Assembly (NCBI GenBank): GCA_030619925.1
Contig: JAUXAL010000019.1
Span: forward strand, 1-54,428
Source of the DNA: Phycisphaerae bacterium
GTDB lineage: Bacteria; Planctomycetota; Phycisphaerae; Sedimentisphaerales; Anaerobacaceae
Length of the DNA stretch: 54,428 nucleotides
Direction: 5' to 3'
The notes under the pieces are model-generated. The model was given only the letters and a program-made list of their open reading frames with translations. It was not told the DNA's origin and made no database searches. Made by a program: the position numbers and the translations under genes. This document shows, piece after piece, positions 25,670-34,335 of the stretch (position 1 is its first letter; each line of letters opens with the position of its first letter).

Positions 25670-26335
25670 TCAGACCTCTATGTCATAAAAAGATGTCTTA
25701 CGCAGCTCGCTTGACGGCAGCATTTTGCTGTGGTCGCGCGGTGTGCGGATTTTCTTGAAGTTTTCCAATCGTCCGACCTTCTCCAGCCGTTCATAAATCA
25801 ACTGCCAGCCGCAATCTTTCTCAGAGTCAACTTCACATTTTCCGTCCTGAGCCCCACCACAAGGCCCATTAAGCAGACTTTTTGCACAAAAAGTGATTGG
25901 ACAGATACCCCCGGTATAATCCAACGCGCAGTCTCCGCACGCCTGGCAGCGCTCATCCGACGGCCAAAGCCCCTGCAACCCGCCCAGGGATACCGTGTTC
26001 GCTGCGGGGTGTACAACCTTATCGACAACCTTCGAGACCGCCTGGACGCCGACTCCACAACTCAGCACCAGGATAGAATCGGTTTGTTTGATATTGTCGG
26101 TCTCCCTGGCGAGCCTCGTTGCCACCAGCACTTTGTTGCAGAGAAAATCCACCAGAGTTGTACTTGTCACGTTCTTGCCCGCTTTTTCCAGCTCGGCTTT
26201 TATTGTCGAAAGTGCTTTTTCTCCGCCGGTCTCACAGGCCTCGGCGCAACCATTGCAGCCGAGCAGGAAGATATTCTTTTCGGCGCCAAGCGACTCCAGC
26301 ACTTCGGCTGTTGGCTTATTCTGCGTGAATAGCAT
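25670..26335 (-). CDS. metV: MetV, zinc/Fe-S subunit of methylene-THF reductase
   Basis: A 221-residue protein of the MetV (methylene-THF reductase C-terminal-like) family. The N-terminal half has FLLGCNGCAEACETGG; the C-terminal half has CQACGDCALDYTGGICPITFCAKSLLNGPCGG with Fe-S ligands followed by CEVD and DCGW. In acetogens MetV binds MetF and brings a Fe-S electron path to its flavin. Here it sits between the [NiFe] hydrogenase and metF. ATG 26335 is preferred, eight bases after AAAGGA; an in-frame TTG at 26341 is too close to it. Its stop codon lies at the edge of the heptamer palindrome. Confidence 0.93.
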   Translation of the reverse strand: MLFTQNKPTAEVLESLGAEKNIFLLGCNGCAEACETGGEKALSTIKAELEKAGKNVTSTTLVDFLCNKVLVATRLARETDNIKQTDSILVLSCGVGVQAVSKVVDKVVHPAANTVSLGGLQGLWPSDERCQACGDCALDYTGGICPITFCAKSLLNGPCGGAQDGKCEVDSEKDCGWQLIYERLEKVGRLENFKKIRTPRDHSKMLPSSELRKTSFYDIEV

Positions 26336-26380
26336 CTTCAATTTCCTTTAGCACTGTACTAATGATTTCAGGAACTCTCT

Positions 26381-27865
26381 TCAAACGACTCTAAATACGC
26401 CTAAGACATTTGCCTTGGCGTCAAGCAGGTGAACCGAGCAGGCAAGGCAAGGGTCAAATGCGCGCACAATCCGGACGAGCTCAAAGGGATTGTCCTTGTC
26501 CTTGACTTTGGTACCTATTATCGCCTGTTCCACCGCTCCGGGTTGGCCTTTATCATCTTTCGGTGAAGCATTCCAGGCCGTGGGCGTAATTACCTGGTAC
26601 CGCTCAATTTTCTTGTCCTTGATAGTCATCCAGTGTCCCACTGCACCTCGTGGAGCTTCGGTTAAACCGGTACCTTCGCCGGCGTCGGGGATATGGCTCT
26701 CGACGATAGCCGGCTCATCGGGCTTTAGGCTTGTGAGCCAGTCAACCATAGCATCGCCAACGAGTTTAGCTTCCACGGCCCTGGCCGCGTGTCGGCCAAG
26801 AACCGAATACAAGGCGTCAACGCCGGCATTGAATTCGCCGAGGACCGAGTCAACTAACTGTTTTGTTATCGCGTCGCCTTGCACATAGTTGCTCACCATC
26901 CGTGCCAGAGGCCCAAGCTCGCAAACCTGGCCTTTATACCGCGGAGACTTAAGGAATGAATAGGCTTCTTTCTTTTTAAGGTCCGGCTTCGTTTGGCCTT
27001 GAGCCGGGTTTTTGCCCGAGCTGGAATCGGCGTACCAGGAATGCTTAACGTCCTCGGTGATATTTTCCTTGGTGAACGGCTCAAGCTGCAAATCCGGGGA
27101 GACGACCCCTGCCTTAAACAGCAGGCCGGTCGGCACATCAAAACCGCCATAAGCAAGAAGCCTTTGGCAGCCTTTTCCAATCTCAAAATAGTCACTATAG
27201 GCCTTTGCTACAGCTATGACGTCCGGTATGTAGACATTGTCAACAAAATCCCTTATCTCATTTAATCGCCATAAGAAATTGGTTATCTTATCTTCGGTGG
27301 GTTTTTCGGTAACGCCACCGGGCACAGTGCCCACATTATGCGGCATCTTCCCGCCGAAGATTGCAAGCATCTCCTGACATTTGCGTCTGATATCCAGCGC
27401 CATTAAATAATGGTTCACCAATTCGGCATTTTGCTGACCGGTTACCCGATAATCGCCTTGGTAGCGCGGCACAAAAGGCGCCACATCACCGACCACACTG
27501 ACTGCGTCCACATAATCCAGCGCCGCAAGATGATAAAAATGAAGAACATGCGACTGTAAGAAGTTAGAACCAAGAATGAGGGCGCGGATCAGCTTGGCGT
27601 TATCCGGAATTTTATCTGTCAAACCAAACGCATCGTCAAGACACAGCGCCGATGCCGTTGCGTGGGCGGTCGGACAGACGCCACATATCCGTTGGGTCAG
27701 ACGATTAGCATCACGAGGGTCCCTTCCCTGCAGGATTATCTCGAAACCACGAAAGAGCGTCCCGGCGCTCTTGGCCTCTTTGACGACGCCATCGTCTATC
27801 ACTGCCTCGATAGCGAGGTGGCCCTCAATCCTCGTTATCGGGTCAATTTTTACTTTTGTGACCAT
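26381..27865 (-). CDS. [NiFe] hydrogenase large subunit
   Basis: A 494-residue catalytic subunit. The nickel ligands are present: L1 motif RICGVCP (Cys61, Cys64) and L2 motif DPCLACSVH (Cys473, Cys476). The 15 residues after His479 form the C-terminal tail that a maturation endopeptidase removes once nickel is inserted. No membrane segment is visible. ATG 27865 follows a GAGG site and gives the canonical N-terminus with DPITRIEGH; an upstream extension would add 40 unrelated residues. It overlaps the small-subunit gene by 16 bases. It splits or makes H2; with metV-metF directly downstream it may feed electrons to methylene-THF reduction. No hydrogenase maturation gene is in this window. Confidence 0.95.
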   Translation of the reverse strand: MVTKVKIDPITRIEGHLAIEAVIDDGVVKEAKSAGTLFRGFEIILQGRDPRDANRLTQRICGVCPTAHATASALCLDDAFGLTDKIPDNAKLIRALILGSNFLQSHVLHFYHLAALDYVDAVSVVGDVAPFVPRYQGDYRVTGQQNAELVNHYLMALDIRRKCQEMLAIFGGKMPHNVGTVPGGVTEKPTEDKITNFLWRLNEIRDFVDNVYIPDVIAVAKAYSDYFEIGKGCQRLLAYGGFDVPTGLLFKAGVVSPDLQLEPFTKENITEDVKHSWYADSSSGKNPAQGQTKPDLKKKEAYSFLKSPRYKGQVCELGPLARMVSNYVQGDAITKQLVDSVLGEFNAGVDALYSVLGRHAARAVEAKLVGDAMVDWLTSLKPDEPAIVESHIPDAGEGTGLTEAPRGAVGHWMTIKDKKIERYQVITPTAWNASPKDDKGQPGAVEQAIIGTKVKDKDNPFELVRIVRAFDPCLACSVHLLDAKANVLGVFRVV

Positions 27866-28716
27866 GTTAGTTCCTCGAAAGTGATCTTCTCGTACATTGG
27901 CGACGTGCCATCTGGAAATTCCGGCTCGACACAACCCAGACACGGCGAACCGGCCTTGACGCACCAGCTCACGCCGTTGTTCCACTGCCTTAAAGGACAG
28001 TCCGCATTGGTGTAATGCCCTTTACAACCCAGTTGATAAAGGCAGCCCGGGTCGCCCAGCTTCTCGGCGAATTTACCCTTATCGAAGTCCGCCCGCCTGG
28101 GGCAATTCTCGTGAATCAGCTGCCCGTAGAAAAGCTTTGGCCGAGCCAGCTCGTCCAGGTCAAGTGCGCCGGCACCTGAGAATAGTATCACGGATATCGT
28201 ACCCACGAGCCAATCCGGATGCGGTGGACAGCCCGATATGTTGACGACCGGAGTCTGAATTTGCTTCTTATCAAAAACCGCCTTGACGGACTGGCAGCCG
28301 GTTGGATTGGGTTTCGCTGCGGGGATTCCGCCAAAGGCAGCACAGGTGCCAAGGGCAACCGTCAGCAGGGCATTGCGGCCGAGCTCCTCGACACTCTGCT
28401 GAACGGTCAAATGCTTGCCGGCTTTCTCGCCAATGCTGCCGTAGGCGCCGCCCTCTGCTGTAGGAATCGCTCCTTCCACAATCAATATGTAGCCGCCCTT
28501 GCGGTTCTTTTCGGTGTCCTTCAAAACCTCGATTACCGGCTCTCCCTGACCAGCCATTATTGTTGCATGGAACATCAAATTAAGCTGATGGCCAGGTACC
28601 AGCTCGTCGAGCAAAAGGTTCTGGATTTTTGGACTCACCGCGTTCAAGACCGATACGGAACAACCCGTACAGCCCGCCCCCTGTAACCAAATTACCGGAT
28701 ATATTTTGGTAGCCAC
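27850..28716 (-). CDS. [NiFe] hydrogenase small subunit, no Tat signal
   Basis: A 288-residue Fe-S subunit. The proximal cluster uses GAGCTGCS (Cys16, Cys19) with later GTCAAFGG and SGCPPHPDW; the medial and distal clusters use the Cys-rich C-terminus (CLYQLGCKGHYTNADCP and SPCLGCVEPEFPDGTSP). The C-terminus resembles group 1 uptake enzymes, yet the protein starts directly with IYPVIWLQG and has no twin-arginine leader and no membrane anchor, so the enzyme is predicted to be cytosolic. The start is GTG 28716 with AAAGGAG six bases upstream. Between it and folD lies the four-helix ORF bracketed by heptamer arms. Confidence 0.94.
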   Translation of the reverse strand: MATKIYPVIWLQGAGCTGCSVSVLNAVSPKIQNLLLDELVPGHQLNLMFHATIMAGQGEPVIEVLKDTEKNRKGGYILIVEGAIPTAEGGAYGSIGEKAGKHLTVQQSVEELGRNALLTVALGTCAAFGGIPAAKPNPTGCQSVKAVFDKKQIQTPVVNISGCPPHPDWLVGTISVILFSGAGALDLDELARPKLFYGQLIHENCPRRADFDKGKFAEKLGDPGCLYQLGCKGHYTNADCPLRQWNNGVSWCVKAGSPCLGCVEPEFPDGTSPMYEKITFEELTWSQK

Positions 28717-28733
28717 TTGTGCTCCTTTCTATG

Positions 28734-28775
28734 TCAGAAGTCAGATGACAGAAGACAGAAGTCGGATGTCAGAAT
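28734..28775. repeat. Left heptamer arm bracketing the four-helix ORF
   Basis: Units CAGAAGT, CAGATGA, CAGAAGA, CAGAAGT, CGGATGT. About 24 of 28 positions can pair with the arm at 29134-29172, enclosing the four-helix ORF in the loop. The last ten codons of that ORF, including its stop, are encoded by this arm. Confidence 0.9.
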
Positions 28776-29133
28776 AATTCTTCCAGTTGTTCATTAAACG
28801 ATAAAGCATAGTATTGACTTCGTCATACCCATCATCCAACTTCTTATGCTCATCCTTCGTAATATACATACAATCTTTTGCAAAGTCCAACCATCCTCTT
28901 GTTTCTTCAGACGATCCTAAAGAATCATTTAGATGTCTAATGAATACCTGCTCACATTTTTTTTTAGCATATCCTTCGCGTATATTTATAGCAACCGATC
29001 TCGATGATCGCCTCATCTGATCTGTTAATGAATATGTTTCTTCTTTAGGAAACTTCTTGGTTATCTCAAATATCTCCATAGCAAGCTGATAAGCCATCTG
29101 ATATACTTTCAAATCTTTTACACTTTTAATCAC
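28741..29133 (-). CDS. S23/23S rRNA intervening-sequence-type four-helix bundle protein
   Basis: A 130-residue helical protein with the family signature [20 protein letters not shown] at the N-terminus, [19 protein letters not shown] in the middle and [18 protein letters not shown] near the end. Members are found as ORFs inside 23S rRNA intervening sequences and as Avd-like helpers in diversity-generating retroelements; a general biochemical role is not known. The start is GTG 29133; the preceding heptamer arm supplies an AGAGGG that acts as ribosome binding site. The C-terminus (DIRLLSSVI) is read from the opposite arm. It interrupts the Wood-Ljungdahl operon between folD and the hydrogenase, is AT-richer than its neighbours, and overlaps folD by eight bases. 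Confidence 0.88.
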   Translation of the reverse strand: MIKSVKDLKVYQMAYQLAMEIFEITKKFPKEETYSLTDQMRRSSRSVAINIREGYAKKKCEQVFIRHLNDSLGSSEETRGWLDFAKDCMYITKDEHKKLDDGYDEVNTMLYRLMNNWKNYSDIRLLSSVI

Positions 29134-30040
29134 TGTTTTCCCTCTGTCTTCTGTCCTCTGTCTTCTGTTTTCTTTTGGCAGATTCGACCGTGTTATAGAG
29201 CAGCATAGTTATTGTCATTGGGCCTACCCCGCCGGGCACAGGGGTAATAAATGAGGCCTTCTCCTTCACCGCTTCAAAATCCACGTCGCCGACAAGGCGG
29301 TAGCCTCTCTTTTTTGTTGCATCCTCTACCCGGTTAACGCCGACATCAATCACTACCGCACCTTCTTTTATCATATCTGCCGTAATCGTATTGGGCCGAC
29401 CGGCGGCAGCAATAACGATGTCTGCCTGCCTCGTCTGGTGAGCAAGGTCTTTTGTTCGCGTATGGCAGACTGTAACGGTAGCGTTTCGGTTTGGCTGTTT
29501 TTGAATAAGCATATTTGCCAGGGGCTTGCCCACGATATTACTCCGGCCGACAATTACTACGTTAGCTCCTTCAATGGTTACGCCGCTGCGAATTAGCAGT
29601 TGAATAACGCCGTGCGGTGTGCACGGCAGAAAGCCCTTTTCACCTACCACCATTTTGCCCACATTCATCGGGTGAAATCCATCGACGTCTTTGGCAGGGT
29701 CGATTGCCAGCAGGACCTCAGCCTCATTAAGGTGTTTGGGCAAGGGCAGCTGAACCAGAATGCCGTTGATTTTCGGGTTGTTGTTCATCTTTTCAACCAG
29801 TGCCATCAGCTCTTCCTGCGAGGTTTCAGCAGGCAGGCGGTTATCATCGGAATAAATCCCTATTTCCTCACACGTACGCTCTTTGGCAGTAACATAGGAT
29901 TTTGAGGCGGGGTCTTCACCGACCAAGATGACTCCCAGTCCGGGTACAATGCCCTGCTCTTTTAGTTTGGCCACCTCGGCCTTTAATTCTGCCCGCATAT
30001 CGGCTGCTACTTGTTTTCCGTCGATGATTTGTGCTGTCAT
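29126..30040 (-). CDS. folD: Bifunctional methylene-THF dehydrogenase/methenyl-THF cyclohydrolase
   Basis: A 304-residue enzyme converting 10-formyl-THF through methenyl-THF to methylene-THF using NAD(P)H. Family motifs are clear: the catalytic [25 protein letters not shown], the [11 protein letters not shown] loop, [11 protein letters not shown], the Rossmann [12 protein letters not shown] and [15 protein letters not shown] 30040 with GAGG nine bases upstream is preferred over ATG 30055. The last 14 or so residues, rich in Lys, Arg, Glu and Gln, are encoded by the heptamer arm at 29134-29172, so the normal stop has been lost and the protein carries a repeat-derived tail. It is preceded by fhs. 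Confidence 0.95.
   Translation of the reverse strand: MTAQIIDGKQVAADMRAELKAEVAKLKEQGIVPGLGVILVGEDPASKSYVTAKERTCEEIGIYSDDNRLPAETSQEELMALVEKMNNNPKINGILVQLPLPKHLNEAEVLLAIDPAKDVDGFHPMNVGKMVVGEKGFLPCTPHGVIQLLIRSGVTIEGANVVIVGRSNIVGKPLANMLIQKQPNRNATVTVCHTRTKDLAHQTRQADIVIAAAGRPNTITADMIKEGAVVIDVGVNRVEDATKKRGYRLVGDVDFEAVKEKASFITPVPGGVGPMTITMLLYNTVESAKRKQKTEDRRQRENSD
29134..29172. repeat. Right heptamer arm bracketing the four-helix ORF
   Basis: Units TTCTGTC, CTCTGTC and TTCTGTT, complementary in type to the arm at 28734-28775. It simultaneously codes for the C-terminal tail of FolD and provides the ribosome binding site of the four-helix ORF. Confidence 0.9.
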
Positions 30041-30064
30041 TGAACTTTTCCTCATTTATTATTA

Positions 30065-30196
30065 CCCCGGCCACAGGTGCCGGGGCTAACCGTTGATAAC
30101 CCGGCCGCAGGGATCGGGGCTAACCGTTGATAACCCGACCGCAAGTGCCGGGGCTAACCGTTGATACCCCGGCCGCAGGGGTCGGGGCTAAACATG
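30065..30196. repeat. 34-bp hairpin repeat array, four copies
   Basis: Four direct copies of a 34-base unit, of the type CCCCGGCC(N)6GTGCCGGGG followed by CTAACCGTTGATA. Each unit is itself a hairpin (CCCCGGC/GCCGGGG). The last unit ends GGGGCTAAACAT, the tail seen in the hairpin at 12309-12337. The array fills the gap between fhs and folD and could slow or stop transcription or shield the 3' end of the fhs message. Confidence 0.93.
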
Positions 30197-30202
30197 TATT
30201 GA

Positions 30203-31966
30203 TTAAAATAAACCCTGAACCTTTCCGGTTTTTACGTCCACATCAACCTTTCTGAAGGCGGGGTTAGACGAAGTTCCCGGCATAAGGCTGATGATACCGG
30301 CGCAGGGGCAGAGGAATTTGGCGCCTGAATAGATCAATATGTCTCGGATAGGTAGTGTCCATCCCTTGGGCACACCCTTTAGAGCCGGGTCATGGGTGAG
30401 ACTGAGATGGGTCTTCACCATCATAGTAGCATAGTCATCATATTTGGGGTCAGACTCAAGATTATTGGCCTTGGCCTCCGCATCAGGCGTCCAGCTAACA
30501 CCGTCGGCACCATAAACTACCTTCGCGATTTTTTCGACCCTCTCTCTGAGCTTCATCTTCATGGGATAAAGGAAATCAAATTTAGTCTTCTCTTCACAAG
30601 CTTCCTTCACGACATCAGCCAGCTCCAGAGCACCATCACCGCCGTCAGCCCAGTGACTGGAAACGGCACATCGTGCTCCTGCACCCTCGGCAGCCTTTCG
30701 AACCAAGGCAATCTCTTCTTTGGTATCAGTATGGAAGCTGTTAATGCACACCACGGGATTAACGCCTGATGTTCGAACAGTATTGATGTGATGCAGCATG
30801 TTGGGCAGACCTTTCTCGACGAGTCCCAGATTCTCCTGTTTATATTCATCAGGCAGGTCTATACCGGCGACCACCCTCGGCCCACCACCGTGCATCTTTA
30901 ATGCCCGGATAGTTGTGGTGAGTACTGATACATGCGGTTTGAGCCCACTATAGCGGGACTTTACATTCCAGAACTTCTCGAAGCCGATGTCGGCCCCAAA
31001 TCCACTCTCAGTAACGTGATAGTCGAATAGCTTCAGTCCGACTCGGTCACCAATTATGGAGGACTGACCCACAGCAATATTGGCGAATGGCCCGGCATGC
31101 ACCATGCACGGCTGATACTCCACCGTGCAGCAGAGAGTCGGATTGATGGTGTTGCGCATCCAGGCAGTCATGGCACCACCGACCTCCAGGTCACCGGTGG
31201 TAATGGCATTACCCTTTTTATCGAAAGCAAGGGTAATTTCATCCATTCTTTTGCGCAGGTCTTGCAGGTCAGTGACGATGGACAGCATAGCCATAAGCTC
31301 TGAGCTAACGGCGATACCGAATTTGGACTGCATCGTAAATCCATCCCTACGTCCGCCAAGGCCGATGATAATGTTCCTAAGGCTCTGGGCGCAGAAGTCC
31401 ATGATCCAGCCCATCTCCACCCGGGTGGGGTCGATATTCAGGCGTCGCATTCCGGTCAGCCTGTCCAGTTGAGCATCATCGTAGTTGCGCTCGTGCTGCA
31501 TTCTGGCAGTAAGGGCAACCATCGCCAGGTTGTGGGCGTTCATGATGTCGTTAATGTCTCCGGTGAGCCCCATGGAGAATTCGGTCATCGGGATGAGTAA
31601 TGCGTTGCCGCCACCGGCAGCGGTGCCCTTGATATTCATAGTAGGCCCACCTGAGGGCTGGCGGATGCAACCGCCCACATTCAGTCCCCGCTTACCCATG
31701 CCTTCGAGGATACCCATGGTTGTGGTGGTCTTGCCTTCGCCCAGTGGGGTAGGAGTTATGGCAGTGACTTCTATGTACTTGCCATCAGGCTTGTCCTTGA
31801 GACGGTCGATGATTTTCAAGAAATCCAGCTTAGCTATTCTTCCAGAGGCAAGCATTTCATCTTTTTCCAAGCCCAGCTTCTCTCGCCATTCTTGCGGAGC
31901 TGGCATGTTTTCTTCAGCAGCTTCGGCAATCTGCCAATCCTTCATTTTTGTCGGGTCAAGCTTCAT
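30203..31966 (-). CDS. fhs: Formate-tetrahydrofolate ligase
   Basis: A 587-residue ATP-dependent ligase forming 10-formyl-THF from formate, the second step of the methyl branch. The P-loop region [15 protein letters not shown] is near residues 71-85 and is followed by the family block [20 protein letters not shown]; further family blocks include [19 protein letters not shown] and [11 protein letters not shown]. It is somewhat longer than the usual 555-560 residues; the extra length is at the N-terminus and near the C-terminus. AAGGAGG sits five bases before the ATG, the strongest ribosome binding site of the operon. A one-armed heptamer repeat separates it from acsE. Confidence 0.96.
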   Translation of the reverse strand: MKLDPTKMKDWQIAEAAEENMPAPQEWREKLGLEKDEMLASGRIAKLDFLKIIDRLKDKPDGKYIEVTAITPTPLGEGKTTTTMGILEGMGKRGLNVGGCIRQPSGGPTMNIKGTAAGGGNALLIPMTEFSMGLTGDINDIMNAHNLAMVALTARMQHERNYDDAQLDRLTGMRRLNIDPTRVEMGWIMDFCAQSLRNIIIGLGGRRDGFTMQSKFGIAVSSELMAMLSIVTDLQDLRKRMDEITLAFDKKGNAITTGDLEVGGAMTAWMRNTINPTLCCTVEYQPCMVHAGPFANIAVGQSSIIGDRVGLKLFDYHVTESGFGADIGFEKFWNVKSRYSGLKPHVSVLTTTIRALKMHGGGPRVVAGIDLPDEYKQENLGLVEKGLPNMLHHINTVRTSGVNPVVCINSFHTDTKEEIALVRKAAEGAGARCAVSSHWADGGDGALELADVVKEACEEKTKFDFLYPMKMKLRERVEKIAKVVYGADGVSWTPDAEAKANNLESDPKYDDYATMMVKTHLSLTHDPALKGVPKGWTLPIRDILIYSGAKFLCPCAGIISLMPGTSSNPAFRKVDVDVKTGKVQGLF

Positions 31967-31978
31967 TGGTCCTCCTTG

Positions 31979-32063
31979 ATATTGGTAATTGGTTATTGGT
32001 AATTGGTTATTGGTAATTGGTTATTGGTAATTGGTTATTGGTTATTGGTAATTGGTTATTGAT
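31979..32063. repeat. Heptamer tandem repeat, ATTGGTA/ATTGGTT word
   Basis: Alternating ATTGGTA and ATTGGTT units run for about 12 copies with a strict 7-base period. There is no complementary arm, so it does not fold like the other members. The bases from 32064 to 32208 show no further gene. Confidence 0.93.
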
Positions 32064-32208
32064 TAAATCTTTCGCACGGCCTTTTACGCTCGGCCCTGTG
32101 GGAACAAGGGTTTTTACAGAAACCACGCATTATCTTCAAAAACTGCCGAAACAGGTATAACGGCAGAGCTTTTCTTTTGCACTATCTTGCTATTTGGCCT
32201 CTCTTATA

Positions 32209-33036
32209 TCAAGCTTTGTTTGCTGAGCTGTACACCTTGAGAAAGGAATCTGAATATATTTGCTTGTTCATCAGCATCTCAGCGGTAGCCAGTACATTCA
32301 TCAGGTCCTGGTCGAGCACATCGGCAATTGCCGAATCCAAGCCGCGTGAGATAGCCATCGCCAGGAATACGCGGTTTATCAGGCTTCTTTCTGTTGCTCC
32401 CTGAGAAAGATTCGACAGACCTACTGTCATATGCGGAGCCGGGTCTGCAAGATATTTTATCTGGTCCATTGCAGTTAAGATGTTGCCGGACTGGACCTGA
32501 GCGTTTGGCACTTTGACCGGCAGAAGGATGGTGTCAATGAACAGACGCCGGGAGTCAAACCCTTTTTCCATCGTCTTTGACACGATTTCCGCAGCTATGG
32601 CTACGCGGGTGTCGATGTCCTGAGGTACGCCGTTTTTGTCCATAGTAAGGGCGATGATACTTGCTTTTGGTCCTGCCTGCTCGGCCATTTCTATGTGTTT
32701 GTCCAATATTTCTTCATCGTTTTTCTTATTCAACGGCGTCGAGTTCAGGATGACACCGTTGTCGGCATTAACGACCTTTAACCCTGCCGCGATAACACCG
32801 GGTTTTTGGGAATCAAGGCATAAGGGCGTGGAGCACGTTTCCTGGATGGTCTCAACCAGCCACTGCATCGCTGCCTCCTGGTCTGCCGCGGCGGTCCCGA
32901 CATTCACATCCAGATATGTAGCACCTGCTTCGGTTTGTTTCTTGGCCAGCTCTTGAATGACTTGCTTATTTTTTTCTGCGATGGCCTCTTTAACGTTCGT
33001 GAACATCCCATTGATTCGTTCTGCAATTATTATCAT
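32209..33036 (-). CDS. acsE: 5-methyltetrahydrofolate:corrinoid/iron-sulfur protein methyltransferase
   Basis: A 275-residue TIM-barrel pterin-binding protein that moves the methyl group from methyl-THF to Co(I) of the corrinoid Fe-S protein. It begins IIIAERINGMF, and shows the pterin-site blocks ATYLDVNVGTAA, LCLDSQKPGVI and TVGLSNLSQGA. Slightly longer than the 262 residues of the Moorella enzyme. It lies between acsD and fhs, joining the methyl and carbonyl branches. GAAAGG precedes the ATG. Confidence 0.95.
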   Translation of the reverse strand: MIIIAERINGMFTNVKEAIAEKNKQVIQELAKKQTEAGATYLDVNVGTAAADQEAAMQWLVETIQETCSTPLCLDSQKPGVIAAGLKVVNADNGVILNSTPLNKKNDEEILDKHIEMAEQAGPKASIIALTMDKNGVPQDIDTRVAIAAEIVSKTMEKGFDSRRLFIDTILLPVKVPNAQVQSGNILTAMDQIKYLADPAPHMTVGLSNLSQGATERSLINRVFLAMAISRGLDSAIADVLDQDLMNVLATAEMLMNKQIYSDSFLKVYSSANKA

Positions 33037-33111
33037 AGTAAATACCTTTCTTTCCTATTTGCAATCTGCCAAAGTGGATTTTCTATAAATTTCGAAATCC
33101 GAAACAATATC

Positions 33112-33180
33112 AAGTGAACTAAAGTGAGCTAAAGTAAAAAATAATCCATAACTTTAGGCACTTTTAACTTTAGGCACTTT
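33112..33180. repeat. CTAAAGTG-type palindromic intergenic element, copy 2
   Basis: Same structure as 1804-1884: arms of CTAAAGTG and ACTTTAGGCAC words around an almost identical loop AAAAAATAATCCATAA. One arm unit shorter. It occupies the acsE-acsD gap. Confidence 0.88.
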
Positions 33181-33194
33181 CTAACTAATTTCCT

Positions 33195-34151
33195 TCAAGT
33201 CCATATCTGACTGATGAAGTTTTTAACGGTAGCCACCGCTCTGGGATGACGCATACGAATTATATCGACGCCGGCCTGCAGCAGACAAATCGCAGTAGCA
33301 ACTTCCCACATCGGCCCCCGGTCGGCAGGGTCACCCCAGCCTGGTGCGTCGGTGAGCTTGGCCTCTTTGGCTCGCCAGGATTCATAACCTACGTCACAGA
33401 TGACCGGCATAGCCATCATTTTATCACCGGTAAGAGCGGCCAGGCGCTGGCGCTCCTGGATCGAATAGGCATACTCTATTCCATATCCGAGCGCTCCGGT
33501 GGCCTGAAACGTTACTATCCGCTCCAGCGGAAAGCCCATGTCAGAAGTTAAAATATTGACCTGCTTGGCGATGTTGATGTCCAGAGGCGCGTGGGTGATG
33601 AGATAATGGCCGTCGGCCAAAGCGATAGCGGTCAGGGATTTGTAATTGTCCTCTGTAACGGTTCCGATAAGGCATTTTTCTCCTTTTGCGGCACCGCTCA
33701 CCTTGGGCATAACCTCGTTGTCTTTTTCGTCGTTTCCACAGCCCCAGAGTACAAGAGGTACACCAACTGCTTTTAACACTTCCTCGGTAACCTTGACGGC
33801 GTGAGCGGCATCTCTATCATTCTTGTCGGGGTGAATGCCGTCGAATTTCACACAGATTAACTCAGCCCCGAACTCTTCGACGCACTTTTTGGCCCAGTCG
33901 CCGGGACTGTCGAGCACATCTTTATAAGGTTCGACCAGGACGTCAGGCCAATCTTCCGGCTTGCTGTCGAGGACGTCCATAGCGATGACCGGTTTTTCAC
34001 CGGTATCGGCTGCGGAGCCGCCATAGACGACATTACGTGCTCCGCCCACGGTTACTGTGGCGCTTCGGGTGCCGCCGTCTTCTTTGGTCGCCCCAAGCGT
34101 AAGGCGGTTTACCGAGCCGGTAAATCTTTCTGCAACTTTAGGAACTGGCAT
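33195..34151 (-). CDS. acsD: Corrinoid/iron-sulfur protein small subunit
   Basis: A 318-residue TIM-barrel subunit that, with AcsC, holds the corrinoid cofactor carrying the methyl group. Family stretches include KVAERFTGSVNRLTLG at the N-terminus, VLVEPYKDVLDSPGDWAKKC, ELICVKFDGIHPDKNDRD and a C-terminal MRHPRAVATVKNFI. ATG 34151 is chosen because GGGAGG lies seven bases upstream and the family N-terminus begins here; an upstream ORF extension of 50 codons is non-homologous and reads through the intergenic region. The bases 34152-34335 hold no gene, only short CGTATCT-type words. Confidence 0.94.
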   Translation of the reverse strand: MPVPKVAERFTGSVNRLTLGATKEDGGTRSATVTVGGARNVVYGGSAADTGEKPVIAMDVLDSKPEDWPDVLVEPYKDVLDSPGDWAKKCVEEFGAELICVKFDGIHPDKNDRDAAHAVKVTEEVLKAVGVPLVLWGCGNDEKDNEVMPKVSGAAKGEKCLIGTVTEDNYKSLTAIALADGHYLITHAPLDINIAKQVNILTSDMGFPLERIVTFQATGALGYGIEYAYSIQERQRLAALTGDKMMAMPVICDVGYESWRAKEAKLTDAPGWGDPADRGPMWEVATAICLLQAGVDIIRMRHPRAVATVKNFISQIWT

Positions 34152-34335
34152 CTTAAATCCTCCCAAAAAAATTCGTATCTCGTATTTAGTGGTCTGTAAC
34201 ACGATAAGTGCGTGGTGGTTACCTATAGTTGCCCCAAGCCATCCCCAAGCTCGTCCCAATTTCCGGAGACTCGCTTGAGGCTGCCACTCCCTTGGGGACA
34301 CCTTACGGCGCCATCAAATCAGATGTTACAGAATA

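Noticed and set aside
25730-26332. Plus-strand ORF opposite metV
   Set aside because: Shadow of metV; no family features.
27866-27985. 40-codon extension of the hydrogenase large subunit
   Set aside because: It overlaps the Cys-rich 3' end of the small-subunit gene in another frame; ATG 27865 gives the family N-terminus.
28741-29133. Diversity-generating retroelement accessory protein
   Set aside because: The four-helix family includes Avd, but no reverse transcriptase, template repeat or variable repeat is visible nearby.
34152-34301. 50-codon extension of AcsD
   Set aside because: Non-homologous sequence across the intergenic gap; ATG 34151 has GGGAGG seven bases upstream.
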